Assembly (NCBI GenBank): GCA_028719265.1
Contig: JAQUKF010000018.1
Coordinates: 1-14,385 of the forward strand
Source of the DNA: Candidatus Omnitrophota bacterium
GTDB lineage: Bacteria > Omnitrophota > Gorgyraeia > Gygaellales > Profunditerraquicolaceae
Direction: 5' to 3'
DNA: 14,385 bases
Shown piece after piece: positions 7,200-13,837 of this stretch (position 1 is its first letter; every line of letters starts with the position of its first letter). Below the pieces are notes generated by a model that saw only the letters and a list, made by a program, of their open reading frames with translations, was not told the DNA's origin and searched no databases. The translations under genes were made by a program, and so were the position numbers.

Positions 7200-7697
7200 A
7201 TGAAGAAAATACCGGTATTTTTAATAACCATGTTTATGTTGATGTTATTGGCAAGCGGATATTCTTCCGTCCTGGCGGAAAACGGGGACGGGGTGATATC
7301 CCGGCCGATAATCGGCTATAGTTCCGGGGATCTGCGTGACCCATTCCGCGACCTGTTGCAGGTGGCCGAAGAAAACGAGAAAAAGAAGAAAGAAATACAG
7401 GATTTTGAGAGCCCTGGAGAAGAAGCTGAGCCGGCGATGCCTATGCCCAGCCTGGATAAATTCAAGGTGCAGGGGATAATCTGGGGAGGCAGGTTCCCGC
7501 AGGCAATAGTTAATAATAAGGTAGTGATTATAGGGGATATGATAGAAGGATTGAAGGTAGTTAACATTGAGAAGAAGGGGGTTACTTTGAGCTTTTCCGG
7601 AAAAACGGCGCTTTTGTCCGCCCCGGGGGTTACGCATCTTTCAGAAAAAGATAATAAAGACAATAAAAATAGTAAAGATAATAAGGAGGAAAAATGA
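7200..7697 (+). CDS. pilP: Pilus assembly protein PilP-like
   Basis: A 165-residue periplasmic protein. It has a signal peptide (MKKIPVFLIT..., probable cleavage after VLA at residue 26), a flexible acidic linker containing the family motif RDPF (46-49), then the small beta-sandwich seen in PilP/GspC homology regions (about 85-145: KFKVQGIIWGGRFPQAIVN, then IIGDMIEG). PilP bridges PilN/PilO to the secretin. In well-studied species it is a lipoprotein; here the signal end reads LASGY, and there is no Cys anywhere, so it cannot be lipidated the usual way. The tail is a low-complexity Lys/Asp/Asn run (149-165), and the DNA encoding it also carries the ribosome site (AAGGAGG, 7683-7689) of pilQ. 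It overlaps pilQ by ATGA. Confidence 0.82.
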   Translation: MKKIPVFLITMFMLMLLASGYSSVLAENGDGVISRPIIGYSSGDLRDPFRDLLQVAEENEKKKKEIQDFESPGEEAEPAMPMPSLDKFKVQGIIWGGRFPQAIVNNKVVIIGDMIEGLKVVNIEKKGVTLSFSGKTALLSAPGVTHLSEKDNKDNKNSKDNKEEK

Positions 7698-9208
7698 AGA
7701 AAATATTATTGACCCTTGTTTTTATTTCTTCTATCCTATGCGTTTTTTTTGTTCCGCCTCTGGGTGCCCAGGTGCAGGATTTAAGCCCCGGCGCAGAGCC
7801 GTTCATCTCCCTTGATTTTCAGGATGTGAGCATCAAGGATGTGCTCAAGATGCTTTCCATGCAGTCGGGAATGAATTTTATCGCTTCCGAAGCGGTAGCC
7901 GACAGAAGACTGACGCTTTATCTGGATAAGGTGCCTTTGAGCCAGGCGATGGATAAAATCTTCAGCGCCAACAATCTCTCTTACGAAATGGACCCCAAGG
8001 CCAACATATTCATAGTCAAGGATTGGGGCAAGATGGAGATCGAGACCATAACCAAGGTATTTTATCTGAAGCATGCCACTGTTTCATCTTCTTCGCTTAA
8101 GACGGAGGCATCCGGCAACACGGGTACGGAAGAATCCGAAGGCGGAGGCGGGTCATCGACCGGAAAGTGGAAATCAGAAGAGGAGTCAGGGATAACCTAT
8201 TCGGTAAAGAAGCTTCTTTCCGGCAACGGGTCCCTGGTCGAGGATTACCGCACCAACAGCTTGATCGTTACGGATACCCCGGCGCGCATGAAGGTGATCA
8301 GCCAGGTAATCGCCTCTCTGGACATAGAAATACCCCAGATTATGCTGGAGGTGGAGATGCTGGATGTAAGCAAGAACGCGATAGACAAATTAGGGGCGAA
8401 ATTCGGGCAATCTCCTTTTACGGCATATCTTTTTGGAGCATCGGCGGCCACGGGATTTCCTTTCGGCAGCTGGAGCAAGGTGCTTGACGCGGCTAAGGGG
8501 AGCCTGAATATCAACCCGGGGTCAGTTGACGATGACGGTACGGTAAACGGCAATCCTTATCAGGTACAGGTGGATTTCCTGAAGACGCAGGCCGATACCA
8601 GGGTCTTGGCCAGACCCAGGATCATGACCCTGAACAATGAAACCGCCGAGATCAAGATCACCACCGATGAGGTGATCGGTGAAACTACCGATACCGAGGG
8701 CCAGGGCACCGCTTCTTCCACGACTACCAGCGCCGAAAGGGTTGAGACCGGAGTGCTCTTGAGGGTAACCCCTCAGATAAATTCCGATAACGGGGACATA
8801 ACCATGTTCATTTATCCTTCGGTCAGGGACGCGGCCACCAGTTCTTTTAATTCCGACTATAAGGATCCCGAGGAACGGTCCACCAAGACAACAGTTAAGA
8901 TAAAAGATGGCGAAACAGTGGTTATCGGCGGACTTATCCGTCACGATAAATCCGAAACCATGACCAAGCTTCCCATCTTGGGAGATATCCCCCTGGTCGG
9001 TGTCCTTTTCAGGCACAAGGACAAAGACAGGGACAGGGAGAGAGAGCTTCTGGTATTTATAACTCCCCGCATAATCAAAGATAACCAGCTAAAACTGGAG
9101 CAGATGCAGAGATTCAGCCTGCCTATACGCGAGCAGAGCCCTATCGGCCATGTCAACCGTGATTATTTGATCAACTCCAGCTTGAACAACTTTGATAAGA
9201 AACGTTAA
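7694..9208 (+). CDS. pilQ: Type IV pilus secretin PilQ
   Basis: Outer-membrane channel through which the fibre passes, 504 residues. It has a signal peptide (cleavage near LGA-Q, residue 25); an N0/STN-like domain (about 37-110: ISLDFQDVSIKDVLKMLSMQ); a second ring domain split by a Gly/Ser/Glu-rich loop (about 136-166); DYRTNSLIVTDTP (184-196), typical of secretin N domains; and the secretin core from about 212 to 461, with VLARPRIMTLNNETAEI, VTPQI, VVIGGLI, KLPILGDIPLVGVLF (425-439) and ELLVFITPRII. The core is complete. It is short next to proteobacterial PilQ (about 700), because no AMIN peptidoglycan-binding domains precede N0. No lipobox or obvious pilotin-binding tail is seen. pilB begins 2 bases after the stop. 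Confidence 0.95.
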   Translation: MKKILLTLVFISSILCVFFVPPLGAQVQDLSPGAEPFISLDFQDVSIKDVLKMLSMQSGMNFIASEAVADRRLTLYLDKVPLSQAMDKIFSANNLSYEMDPKANIFIVKDWGKMEIETITKVFYLKHATVSSSSLKTEASGNTGTEESEGGGGSSTGKWKSEEESGITYSVKKLLSGNGSLVEDYRTNSLIVTDTPARMKVISQVIASLDIEIPQIMLEVEMLDVSKNAIDKLGAKFGQSPFTAYLFGASAATGFPFGSWSKVLDAAKGSLNINPGSVDDDGTVNGNPYQVQVDFLKTQADTRVLARPRIMTLNNETAEIKITTDEVIGETTDTEGQGTASSTTTSAERVETGVLLRVTPQINSDNGDITMFIYPSVRDAATSSFNSDYKDPEERSTKTTVKIKDGETVVIGGLIRHDKSETMTKLPILGDIPLVGVLFRHKDKDRDRERELLVFITPRIIKDNQLKLEQMQRFSLPIREQSPIGHVNRDYLINSSLNNFDKKR

Positions 9209-9210
9209 GT

Positions 9211-10926
9211 ATGGAAAATAATAAATACCTGAGATTAGGTGAACTACTTATAAGGGAAGGTTTGATTACGCCCGCCCAGCTGGAAAAGGCTATCAGTGTC
9301 CAGAGGCAGGAATCCGGCAGGTTGGGCGAGATATTGATCAAGCTGGGGATGGTAAAAGAGGATCAGATTGTCTCCGTCCTGGGGAAACAGCTGAATATCC
9401 CTTTCTTTACTCTGGGCACGGGTATGCTTAAGCCCGTAGCCGGGCAGGGGCTGGAGCATTTGATCCTGCAGGAGTTCGCCTTTAAAAACCTGGTTTTGCC
9501 GCTTTCCCGTACGCTCAGGTCGCTTACCGTAGCAATGTTCGATCCTCTGGATTTTATCCTTATTGATAATCTGAAGAAGCTTACCGGTTGCGAGATAAAC
9601 CCGGTTATCGCCACCCGCGCAGATATAAAGAAGGCGATCGAAGAGTTCTACGGAAAATCCGCAATGTTGCGCGATGCGGTTGAATCCAGTTATAATATTA
9701 CCGCTGCGGAGCAGGATACATCGGACGACTTGGGGCAGGAGTTAAGCCTGGATAAGCTGATCGCCAGGGCGGAGGAGGCCCCGGTAGTCAAGATAGTCGA
9801 TTTGATCATCCGGCAGGCAATAGAAGAAGGGGCTTCGGATATACATATTGAGCCGTTCAAGGACAGGACGTCTTTAAGGTATCGTATCGACGGCAGGCTT
9901 TGCGAAATTCCTCCTCCTGCGAAACACCTGCATCTGCCGATAGTCTCGCGCGTAAAGATCCTGGCGAAAATGGATATAGCCGAGAAGAGGCTTCCACAGG
10001 ATGGCGCGATCCTGGTGCGTATCAATGAGCGTCCGATAGATATACGTGTTTCCGTCATCCCGACAATTTACGGGGAGAAGGCGGTCATGAGGATCCTGGA
10101 CCGCGGGAACAGGATAATGGACCTGAATTCCGCCGGTTTCGACCCTACTCAATTAGAACATGTGCGTAAGGCGATCAACCAGCCGTATGGCCTTGTTTTT
10201 ATTACCGGGCCTACAGGAAGCGGGAAATCGACCACCCTTTATGCCATCCTGAATGAGATCAAGAATCCAACCAAGAATATTATTACAGTTGAAGACCCCG
10301 TAGAATATAAAATGGACGGCATCAATCAGGTGCAGGTCAAGCCGGAGGTTGGACTTACTTTTGCCGCCTCCCTGCGCAGCTTCCTGCGTCAGGACCCGGA
10401 TATCATGATGGTAGGGGAGGTAAGGGATCTCGAAACTGCCCAGATATGCATACGTTCCGCTCTTACCGGGCATTTGGTGTTGTCTACCTTGCACACCAAT
10501 GATGCGCCTTCTGCAGCAAGCAGGCTTATGGATATCGGTGTAGAACCGTATATGCTGGCGCCTTCCCTTTTAGTTGTGGTGGCCCAAAGGCTGATAAGGA
10601 AATTATGCCCTGAATGCAAGGAGGCTTATGAGCCTACTCCGGAACAACTGAAAGGAGCCAACCTTAAAAAGGATCTTATATATCGCCGCAAAGGATGCTC
10701 TAAATGCAATAATACCGGTTACCGCGGCAGGACGAATATCTGCGAAGTTATGCCTTGTACCATGGAGATCCAGGACCTGGTCAACCAGAGGGCTCCATAT
10801 CAAAGGATCAGGGAAGTGGCCAGGGCGGCGGGGATGCTTACGCTTTATGAGTCGGGGATCAAAAAAGTGGAGGCGGGGATAACCTCGCTGGAAGAAGTGT
10901 TTTCAGTTACGCTCGGGGTTGAATAA
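9211..10926 (+). CDS. pilB: Type IV pilus assembly ATPase PilB
   Basis: Cytoplasmic hexameric motor that drives pilin polymerisation, 571 residues. It has an N-terminal MshEN/T2SSE_N domain (about 5-145) whose paired RLGELLIREGLIT and RLGEILIKLGMV repeats resemble the known c-di-GMP binding module. The ATPase core has ASDIHIEP (208-215), an Asp box, Walker A GPTGSGKST (333-341), Walker B DPDIMMVGEVRD (395-406), and the His box TGHLVLSTLHTNDA (419-432). A four-Cys zinc motif, C466-X2-C469 and C496-X2-C499, separates PilB/GspE assembly ATPases from PilT retraction ATPases. All catalytic residues are intact. GspE is the alternative, but neighbouring pilM-N-O-P genes favour PilB. The start at ATG 9211 lacks a strong ribosome site and sits 2 bases after pilQ, so coupling is likely. 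Confidence 0.95.
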   Translation: MENNKYLRLGELLIREGLITPAQLEKAISVQRQESGRLGEILIKLGMVKEDQIVSVLGKQLNIPFFTLGTGMLKPVAGQGLEHLILQEFAFKNLVLPLSRTLRSLTVAMFDPLDFILIDNLKKLTGCEINPVIATRADIKKAIEEFYGKSAMLRDAVESSYNITAAEQDTSDDLGQELSLDKLIARAEEAPVVKIVDLIIRQAIEEGASDIHIEPFKDRTSLRYRIDGRLCEIPPPAKHLHLPIVSRVKILAKMDIAEKRLPQDGAILVRINERPIDIRVSVIPTIYGEKAVMRILDRGNRIMDLNSAGFDPTQLEHVRKAINQPYGLVFITGPTGSGKSTTLYAILNEIKNPTKNIITVEDPVEYKMDGINQVQVKPEVGLTFAASLRSFLRQDPDIMMVGEVRDLETAQICIRSALTGHLVLSTLHTNDAPSAASRLMDIGVEPYMLAPSLLVVVAQRLIRKLCPECKEAYEPTPEQLKGANLKKDLIYRRKGCSKCNNTGYRGRTNICEVMPCTMEIQDLVNQRAPYQRIREVARAAGMLTLYESGIKKVEAGITSLEEVFSVTLGVE

Positions 10927-10928
10927 CG

Positions 10929-12167
10929 ATGGCAAGATTTTATTATATAGCCAGGAATAATCTTGGTTCGAAAGAAACCGGCACAGAGGAAGGCTTGAAT
11001 CAAGAGGAAGTAGTTAATAAGATCCAGGCTAAAGGGCTGATCGTAATCAGCGTTATACCCGAAAGCTCCGAAACCCTTGCCAGCGGTTCTGCCAGGGTAA
11101 ATATCAAGAACAAGATTAAGTTGAAGAGGGACCGTATTACCAGTAGTGATTTAACCCTTTTTTGCCGGCAGCTTTCTACGTTGTTGGGCGCCGGGGTGAC
11201 CATCCTGAAGAGCCTGGATATTATCTCAAAACAGGTAGTAAGCAAAAAGCTTTATAACGTAGTTATAGATTTACAGAAAAATATGGAGGCAGGTTTGAGC
11301 TTCCATGAGGCGATGGTAAAGCATCCCAAGGTCTTTTCCGATCTTTGGGTAAATCTGGTAGAGAGCGGGGAGGCAAGCGGTAACCTGGCGGTAGTGCTGA
11401 GCCGTCTTGCCACCTATCTGGAAAGAGACGCGGAGTTCAAGGGGAAGATAATATCTGCCTTGATCTATCCCGGGATCCTGATGAGCGCAGGTATATTGGC
11501 CTTGTTCCTGATGGCGATCAAGATCGTCCCTACATTTGCCGAGATATTCAAGGGCTTTAATATCGAGCTTCCTTTGCTTACCAAAATAATGTTGAAGGTA
11601 AGTGATTTCCTGAGGTTTAATATAGTCCCTATATTCCTGGTGGTTGGGGCGCTGGTTTTTGCCTTCAAGAACTATGTCCGGACCAAGGCAGGAAGGAGGA
11701 ATTTCGAAAATTTCAAATTCAGGCTGCCGGTTTTTGGAGAGTTTTTCATGGCTTTGAACGTGGAAAGGTTCTCTTCAGAGATGTCCACTCTTTTGGAATC
11801 AGGGGTTCCCATACTTTATTCTTTGGAGATATCGGAACGCAGCGTGGGAAACCTGGTAATGGCGGATATTATCCGCAGCATCAAGGATGATGTCCGTGAA
11901 GGGAAATCCTTGCGGGAACCATTGGAGAAGAGCTCATTTTTTGACCCGATGTTTATACAGATGGTAAGCATCGGGGAGGAGATCGGTGAGCTCCCCCAGA
12001 TGTTCAAGAAGATAAACAGTTTTTACCAGGATTATTGCGGAGTTTTTCTTGCCCGTTTTGTGGCCATGTTTGAACCTTTTGTGCTGGTTTTTATCGGCGG
12101 GGTGATCGGTATCATGATCACGGGTATATTTTTACCGATCTTTGAGATCTCAAAAATCGGAGGATAG
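10929..12167 (+). CDS. pilC: Type IV pilus inner-membrane platform protein PilC
   Basis: Integral inner-membrane protein on which PilB assembles the fibre, 412 residues. A short N-terminal beta region (MARFYYIARNNLG) is followed by two tandem T2SF domains (about 73-196 and 276-398), each with the family pattern L-x-x-L-x-x-x-G-V-x-I-L (LSTLLGAGVTILKSL; MSTLLESGVPILYSLEI) and the ESGE / IGEEIGELP loops. Transmembrane helices lie at about 182-201, 231-247 and 381-404. Full length for the family. ATG 10929 is 2 bases after pilB, with no clear ribosome site, so coupled translation is likely. It is the last gene of the machine operon; a new promoter begins 3 bases after its stop. Confidence 0.95.
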   Translation: MARFYYIARNNLGSKETGTEEGLNQEEVVNKIQAKGLIVISVIPESSETLASGSARVNIKNKIKLKRDRITSSDLTLFCRQLSTLLGAGVTILKSLDIISKQVVSKKLYNVVIDLQKNMEAGLSFHEAMVKHPKVFSDLWVNLVESGEASGNLAVVLSRLATYLERDAEFKGKIISALIYPGILMSAGILALFLMAIKIVPTFAEIFKGFNIELPLLTKIMLKVSDFLRFNIVPIFLVVGALVFAFKNYVRTKAGRRNFENFKFRLPVFGEFFMALNVERFSSEMSTLLESGVPILYSLEISERSVGNLVMADIIRSIKDDVREGKSLREPLEKSSFFDPMFIQMVSIGEEIGELPQMFKKINSFYQDYCGVFLARFVAMFEPFVLVFIGGVIGIMITGIFLPIFEISKIGG

Positions 12168-12170
12168 TTG

Positions 12171-12199
12171 TTGACTTTTTAAAAGTGCGGGGATACAAT
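12171..12199 (+). promoter_or_regulatory. Strong predicted sigma70 promoter of the pilin cluster
   Basis: TTGACT (12171-12176), a 17-base spacer and TACAAT (12194-12199), starting 3 bases after the pilC stop. Transcription would begin near 12206, leaving a very short leader before the ribosome site AAGGAGGAG at 12211. It lets the pilin genes be expressed above the level of the machine genes. Confidence 0.75.
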
Positions 12200-12210
12200 A
12201 AGTCCGAAAG

Positions 12211-12607
12211 AAGGAGGAGAGAAATGAGAAAAGGTTTTACATTAATCGAATTAATAGTTGTTATCATTATCGTCGGTATCTTGGCATCCGTAGGTATGAC
12301 CCAATATACCAAGGTGGTGGAAAAGGGACGCGCCGGTGAAGCGAGGTTGATCCTTGGATCCTTAAGGACCGCAGAGATAGCCGAGAATATGGAGAACGGT
12401 GCTTATACCACGTTATCCGGCTTAGGCGTTTCTGCTCCCGCTGCATGTACCTCTACGCATTACTTTTCTTATTCCTGCAGCTCGACCACTGGTACCTGTA
12501 CTGCTACCAGGTGTACCGGGACCGCAGGGAAAACCCCTGGCGCCTCAGCATCTTATACCAAGACTGTCAGCGTTGCCGGCACTTGGGGAGGAGACGCCGG
12601 TTATTAA
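12211..12607 (+). repeat. Tandem duplication, left unit (397 bp)
   Basis: Matches 12638-13034 at a 427-bp offset without gaps, with 6 mismatches (12229, 12232, 12238, 12576, 12580, 12582). It includes the ribosome site and the whole pilin gene but not the promoter. The block 12239-12575 (337 bp) is identical in both copies. Confidence 0.95.
12224..12607 (+). CDS. pilA: Type IV pilin, tandem copy 1 (candidate major pilin)
   Basis: A 127-residue prepilin: a four-residue leader MRKG, then mature FTLIELIVVIIIVGILASVG with Glu at position 5, the class III signal cut by prepilin peptidase and N-methylated. The helical spine continues to about residue 55; the rest is a small Ser/Thr/Gly-rich head with four Cys (75, 85, 92, 97) that could form two disulfides, ending in WGGDAGY. 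The start is ATG 12224, since it gives the canonical short leader and has AGGAGG 6 bases upstream; an in-frame GTG at 12185 falls inside the promoter. It follows the promoter at 12171 directly, so it should be the most highly transcribed gene here. It is nearly identical to the next gene. The major-pilin role is inferred from strong signals and position. Confidence 0.92.
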   Translation: MRKGFTLIELIVVIIIVGILASVGMTQYTKVVEKGRAGEARLILGSLRTAEIAENMENGAYTTLSGLGVSAPAACTSTHYFSYSCSSTTGTCTATRCTGTAGKTPGASASYTKTVSVAGTWGGDAGY

Positions 12608-12632
12608 TAAGCGATAAGGCTTTTTAATTTTT
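12603..12632 (+). terminator. Terminator-like hairpin between the two pilin genes
   Basis: A stem of 10 positions with 9 pairs (ATTAATAAGC 12603-12612 against GCTTTTTAAT 12619-12628), a six-base loop GATAAG, and TTTT directly after. It overlaps the stop codon of pilin copy 1. The stem is AT-rich with only two G-C pairs, so termination would be partial; an mRNA-stabilising or processing hairpin is equally possible. It is absent after copy 2. Confidence 0.45.
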
Positions 12633-12637
12633 CCTAA

Positions 12638-13034
12638 AAGGAGGAGAGAAATGAGGAAGGGTTTCACATTAATCGAATTAATAGTTGTTATCATTATCGT
12701 CGGTATCTTGGCATCCGTAGGTATGACCCAATATACCAAGGTGGTGGAAAAGGGACGCGCCGGTGAAGCGAGGTTGATCCTTGGATCCTTAAGGACCGCA
12801 GAGATAGCCGAGAATATGGAGAACGGTGCTTATACCACGTTATCCGGCTTAGGCGTTTCTGCTCCCGCTGCATGTACCTCTACGCATTACTTTTCTTATT
12901 CCTGCAGCTCGACCACTGGTACCTGTACTGCTACCAGGTGTACCGGGACCGCAGGGAAAACCCCTGGCGCCTCAGCATCTTATACCAAGACTGTCAGCGT
13001 TGACGGTAATTGGGGAGGAGACGCCGGTTATTAA
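12638..13034 (+). repeat. Tandem duplication, right unit (397 bp)
   Basis: Second copy of the unit at 12211-12607. Homology begins at the ribosome site and ends exactly at the stop codon; flanking bases are unrelated. Confidence 0.95.
12651..13034 (+). CDS. pilA: Type IV pilin, tandem copy 2
   Basis: A 127-residue prepilin that differs from copy 1 by only two residues near the C-terminus: Ala118 to Asp and Thr120 to Asn. Three further base changes in the first 15 bases, and one at 12580/13007, are silent. Leader MRKG, Glu5, the hydrophobic spine and the four Cys are unchanged, so both products should be processed and could mix in one fibre. The ribosome site AGGAGG (12639-12644) is as strong as in copy 1. 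It has no promoter of its own that I can see, and it lies beyond a terminator-like hairpin, so it may be made at a lower level. The next pilin-like gene starts 9 bases after the stop. Confidence 0.92.
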   Translation: MRKGFTLIELIVVIIIVGILASVGMTQYTKVVEKGRAGEARLILGSLRTAEIAENMENGAYTTLSGLGVSAPAACTSTHYFSYSCSSTTGTCTATRCTGTAGKTPGASASYTKTVSVDGNWGGDAGY

Positions 13035-13038
13035 GGAG
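13033..13038 (+). promoter_or_regulatory. Ribosome site supporting a TTG start
   Basis: AAGGAG overlaps the stop codon of pilin copy 2 and lies 5 bases before TTG 13044, which supports TTG as the real start of the third pilin gene. Confidence 0.7.
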
Positions 13039-13043
13039 AAAAG

Positions 13044-13433
13044 TTGAAAAAGGGATTAACGCTTATAGAGCTTTTAGTCGTAATAATCATTATCGGCATC
13101 TTGGCTGCTTTGGCTTTGCCCGGGTTCGGGGGCAGTAAAGAAAAGGTGTTGGATAAAGAGGCTAAGGCTAACCTTGCCCTTATCCAGGCGGCGGAAAAGA
13201 TATATAGGATGGAATCGGGATTTTATTACCCTTCTTCCGGATCAACCAGCGTAATTGCTGATATTAATCAGGACCTGAAGGTTAACTTGCCCTCCGGCGC
13301 ATTATCCTGGACCTATACAGTCGATGGAGGCAATGAGCAGGCAACTGCTTCGCGCCTGCCCAGTGCCAGCCGTGTCTGGACTTTGACCTTTACAGGCAGT
13401 ACTCCATCCTGTACTGGCAGCGAATGCCCTTAA
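13044..13433 (+). CDS. Prepilin-like protein (third pilin, GspG/PilE-like)
   Basis: A 129-residue prepilin starting at TTG 13044: leader MKKG, mature LTLIELLVVIIIIGILAALA with Glu5, then a helix (KEAKANLALIQAAEKIYRME) and a beta-rich head with two Cys near the end (123 and 128), which could close a C-terminal disulfide loop. The helix plus GFYYPSSG resembles a GspG/pseudopilin type; whether it is a minor pilin or an alternative major one cannot be told from sequence alone. There is no nearer in-frame ATG giving a proper leader, and AAGGAG precedes the TTG, so the start is well supported; the weaker codon suggests lower translation than the two upstream pilins. Its last 10 bases overlap the next gene. 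Confidence 0.88.
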   Translation: MKKGLTLIELLVVIIIIGILAALALPGFGGSKEKVLDKEAKANLALIQAAEKIYRMESGFYYPSSGSTSVIADINQDLKVNLPSGALSWTYTVDGGNEQATASRLPSASRVWTLTFTGSTPSCTGSECP

Positions 13434-13834
13434 TCCTTAAAGAACGCTCAACGACTCTCTTTGAGGTCATTGTTGCGACGGTCATATTCGCTCTTGTAAT
13501 GGCGGGAATGGTGAGTATCTTTGTGGCGGGAAAACGGCATATTTTCCATGCCCGTGAACGCATGACCGGCAGTGAAATGGGAAAATTATTCGTTGAACCT
13601 CTGCAGCTGGCCGTGCGGCAGGATACTTGGGATACATCCGCCAACGCCTTGAATATGGGCACGACCTATTGCGATTCGAGCGGTTCCAGCCAAAATCCGA
13701 TCTGCCCTTCCGTGGCAACCCAGAGGAACGTAAACAATATTACCTATTCGGCGCAATATGAGATAAGCGGGGTGTCGGGCACCGATTTGCGCCGGGCAAA
13801 GGTCCGGATAAACTGGACCGAATTCTCTCCTTAA
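13424..13834 (+). CDS. Minor prepilin-like protein (PilV/GspI-like)
   Basis: A 136-residue protein with a prepilin-type N-terminus: a nine-residue leader ending KERS, then TTLFEVIVATVIFALVMAGM with Glu at position 5 of the presumed mature form. The TLFEVIVA pattern is typical of PilV/GspI minor subunits. The residue before the predicted cut is Ser instead of the near-universal Gly, so processing efficiency is in doubt. The C-terminal part has two Cys (in TTYCDSSG and NPICPS) and ends KVRINWTEFSP, a strand-rich end common in PilV. ATG 13424 has no clear ribosome site but overlaps the upstream gene by 10 bases, so translation is probably coupled. Three bases separate it from the next gene. Confidence 0.78.
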   Translation: MPLILKERSTTLFEVIVATVIFALVMAGMVSIFVAGKRHIFHARERMTGSEMGKLFVEPLQLAVRQDTWDTSANALNMGTTYCDSSGSSQNPICPSVATQRNVNNITYSAQYEISGVSGTDLRRAKVRINWTEFSP

Positions 13835-13837
13835 ATT

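Noticed and set aside
6653..7231. 192-codon minus-strand frame opposite pilO
   Set aside because: Residue composition looks random, it lies opposite a well-supported membrane protein, and no ribosome site is evident.
8522..9016. 164-codon minus-strand frame opposite pilQ
   Set aside because: It is a shadow of the conserved secretin core; no recognisable domain.
4939..12167. Type II secretion system operon instead of a pilus
   Set aside because: PilM, PilN, PilO and PilP-type genes in order with the secretin are typical of type IVa pili; no GspC, GspL or GspM is seen. A specialised pseudopilus role is still possible.
12185..12223. Longer N-terminus for pilin copy 1 from GTG 12185
   Set aside because: It would lie within the promoter and give a 17-residue charged leader; ATG 12224 has a strong ribosome site and the usual MRKG leader.
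12118..12739. Two minus-strand frames with the same first 36 or so residues
   Set aside because: They are complements of the duplicated pilin starts; their identity comes from the duplication and they have no coding features.
12211..13034. Transposon-driven duplication
   Set aside because: No transposase, terminal inverted repeats or target-site copies border the units; homology ends exactly at the ribosome site and stop codon.
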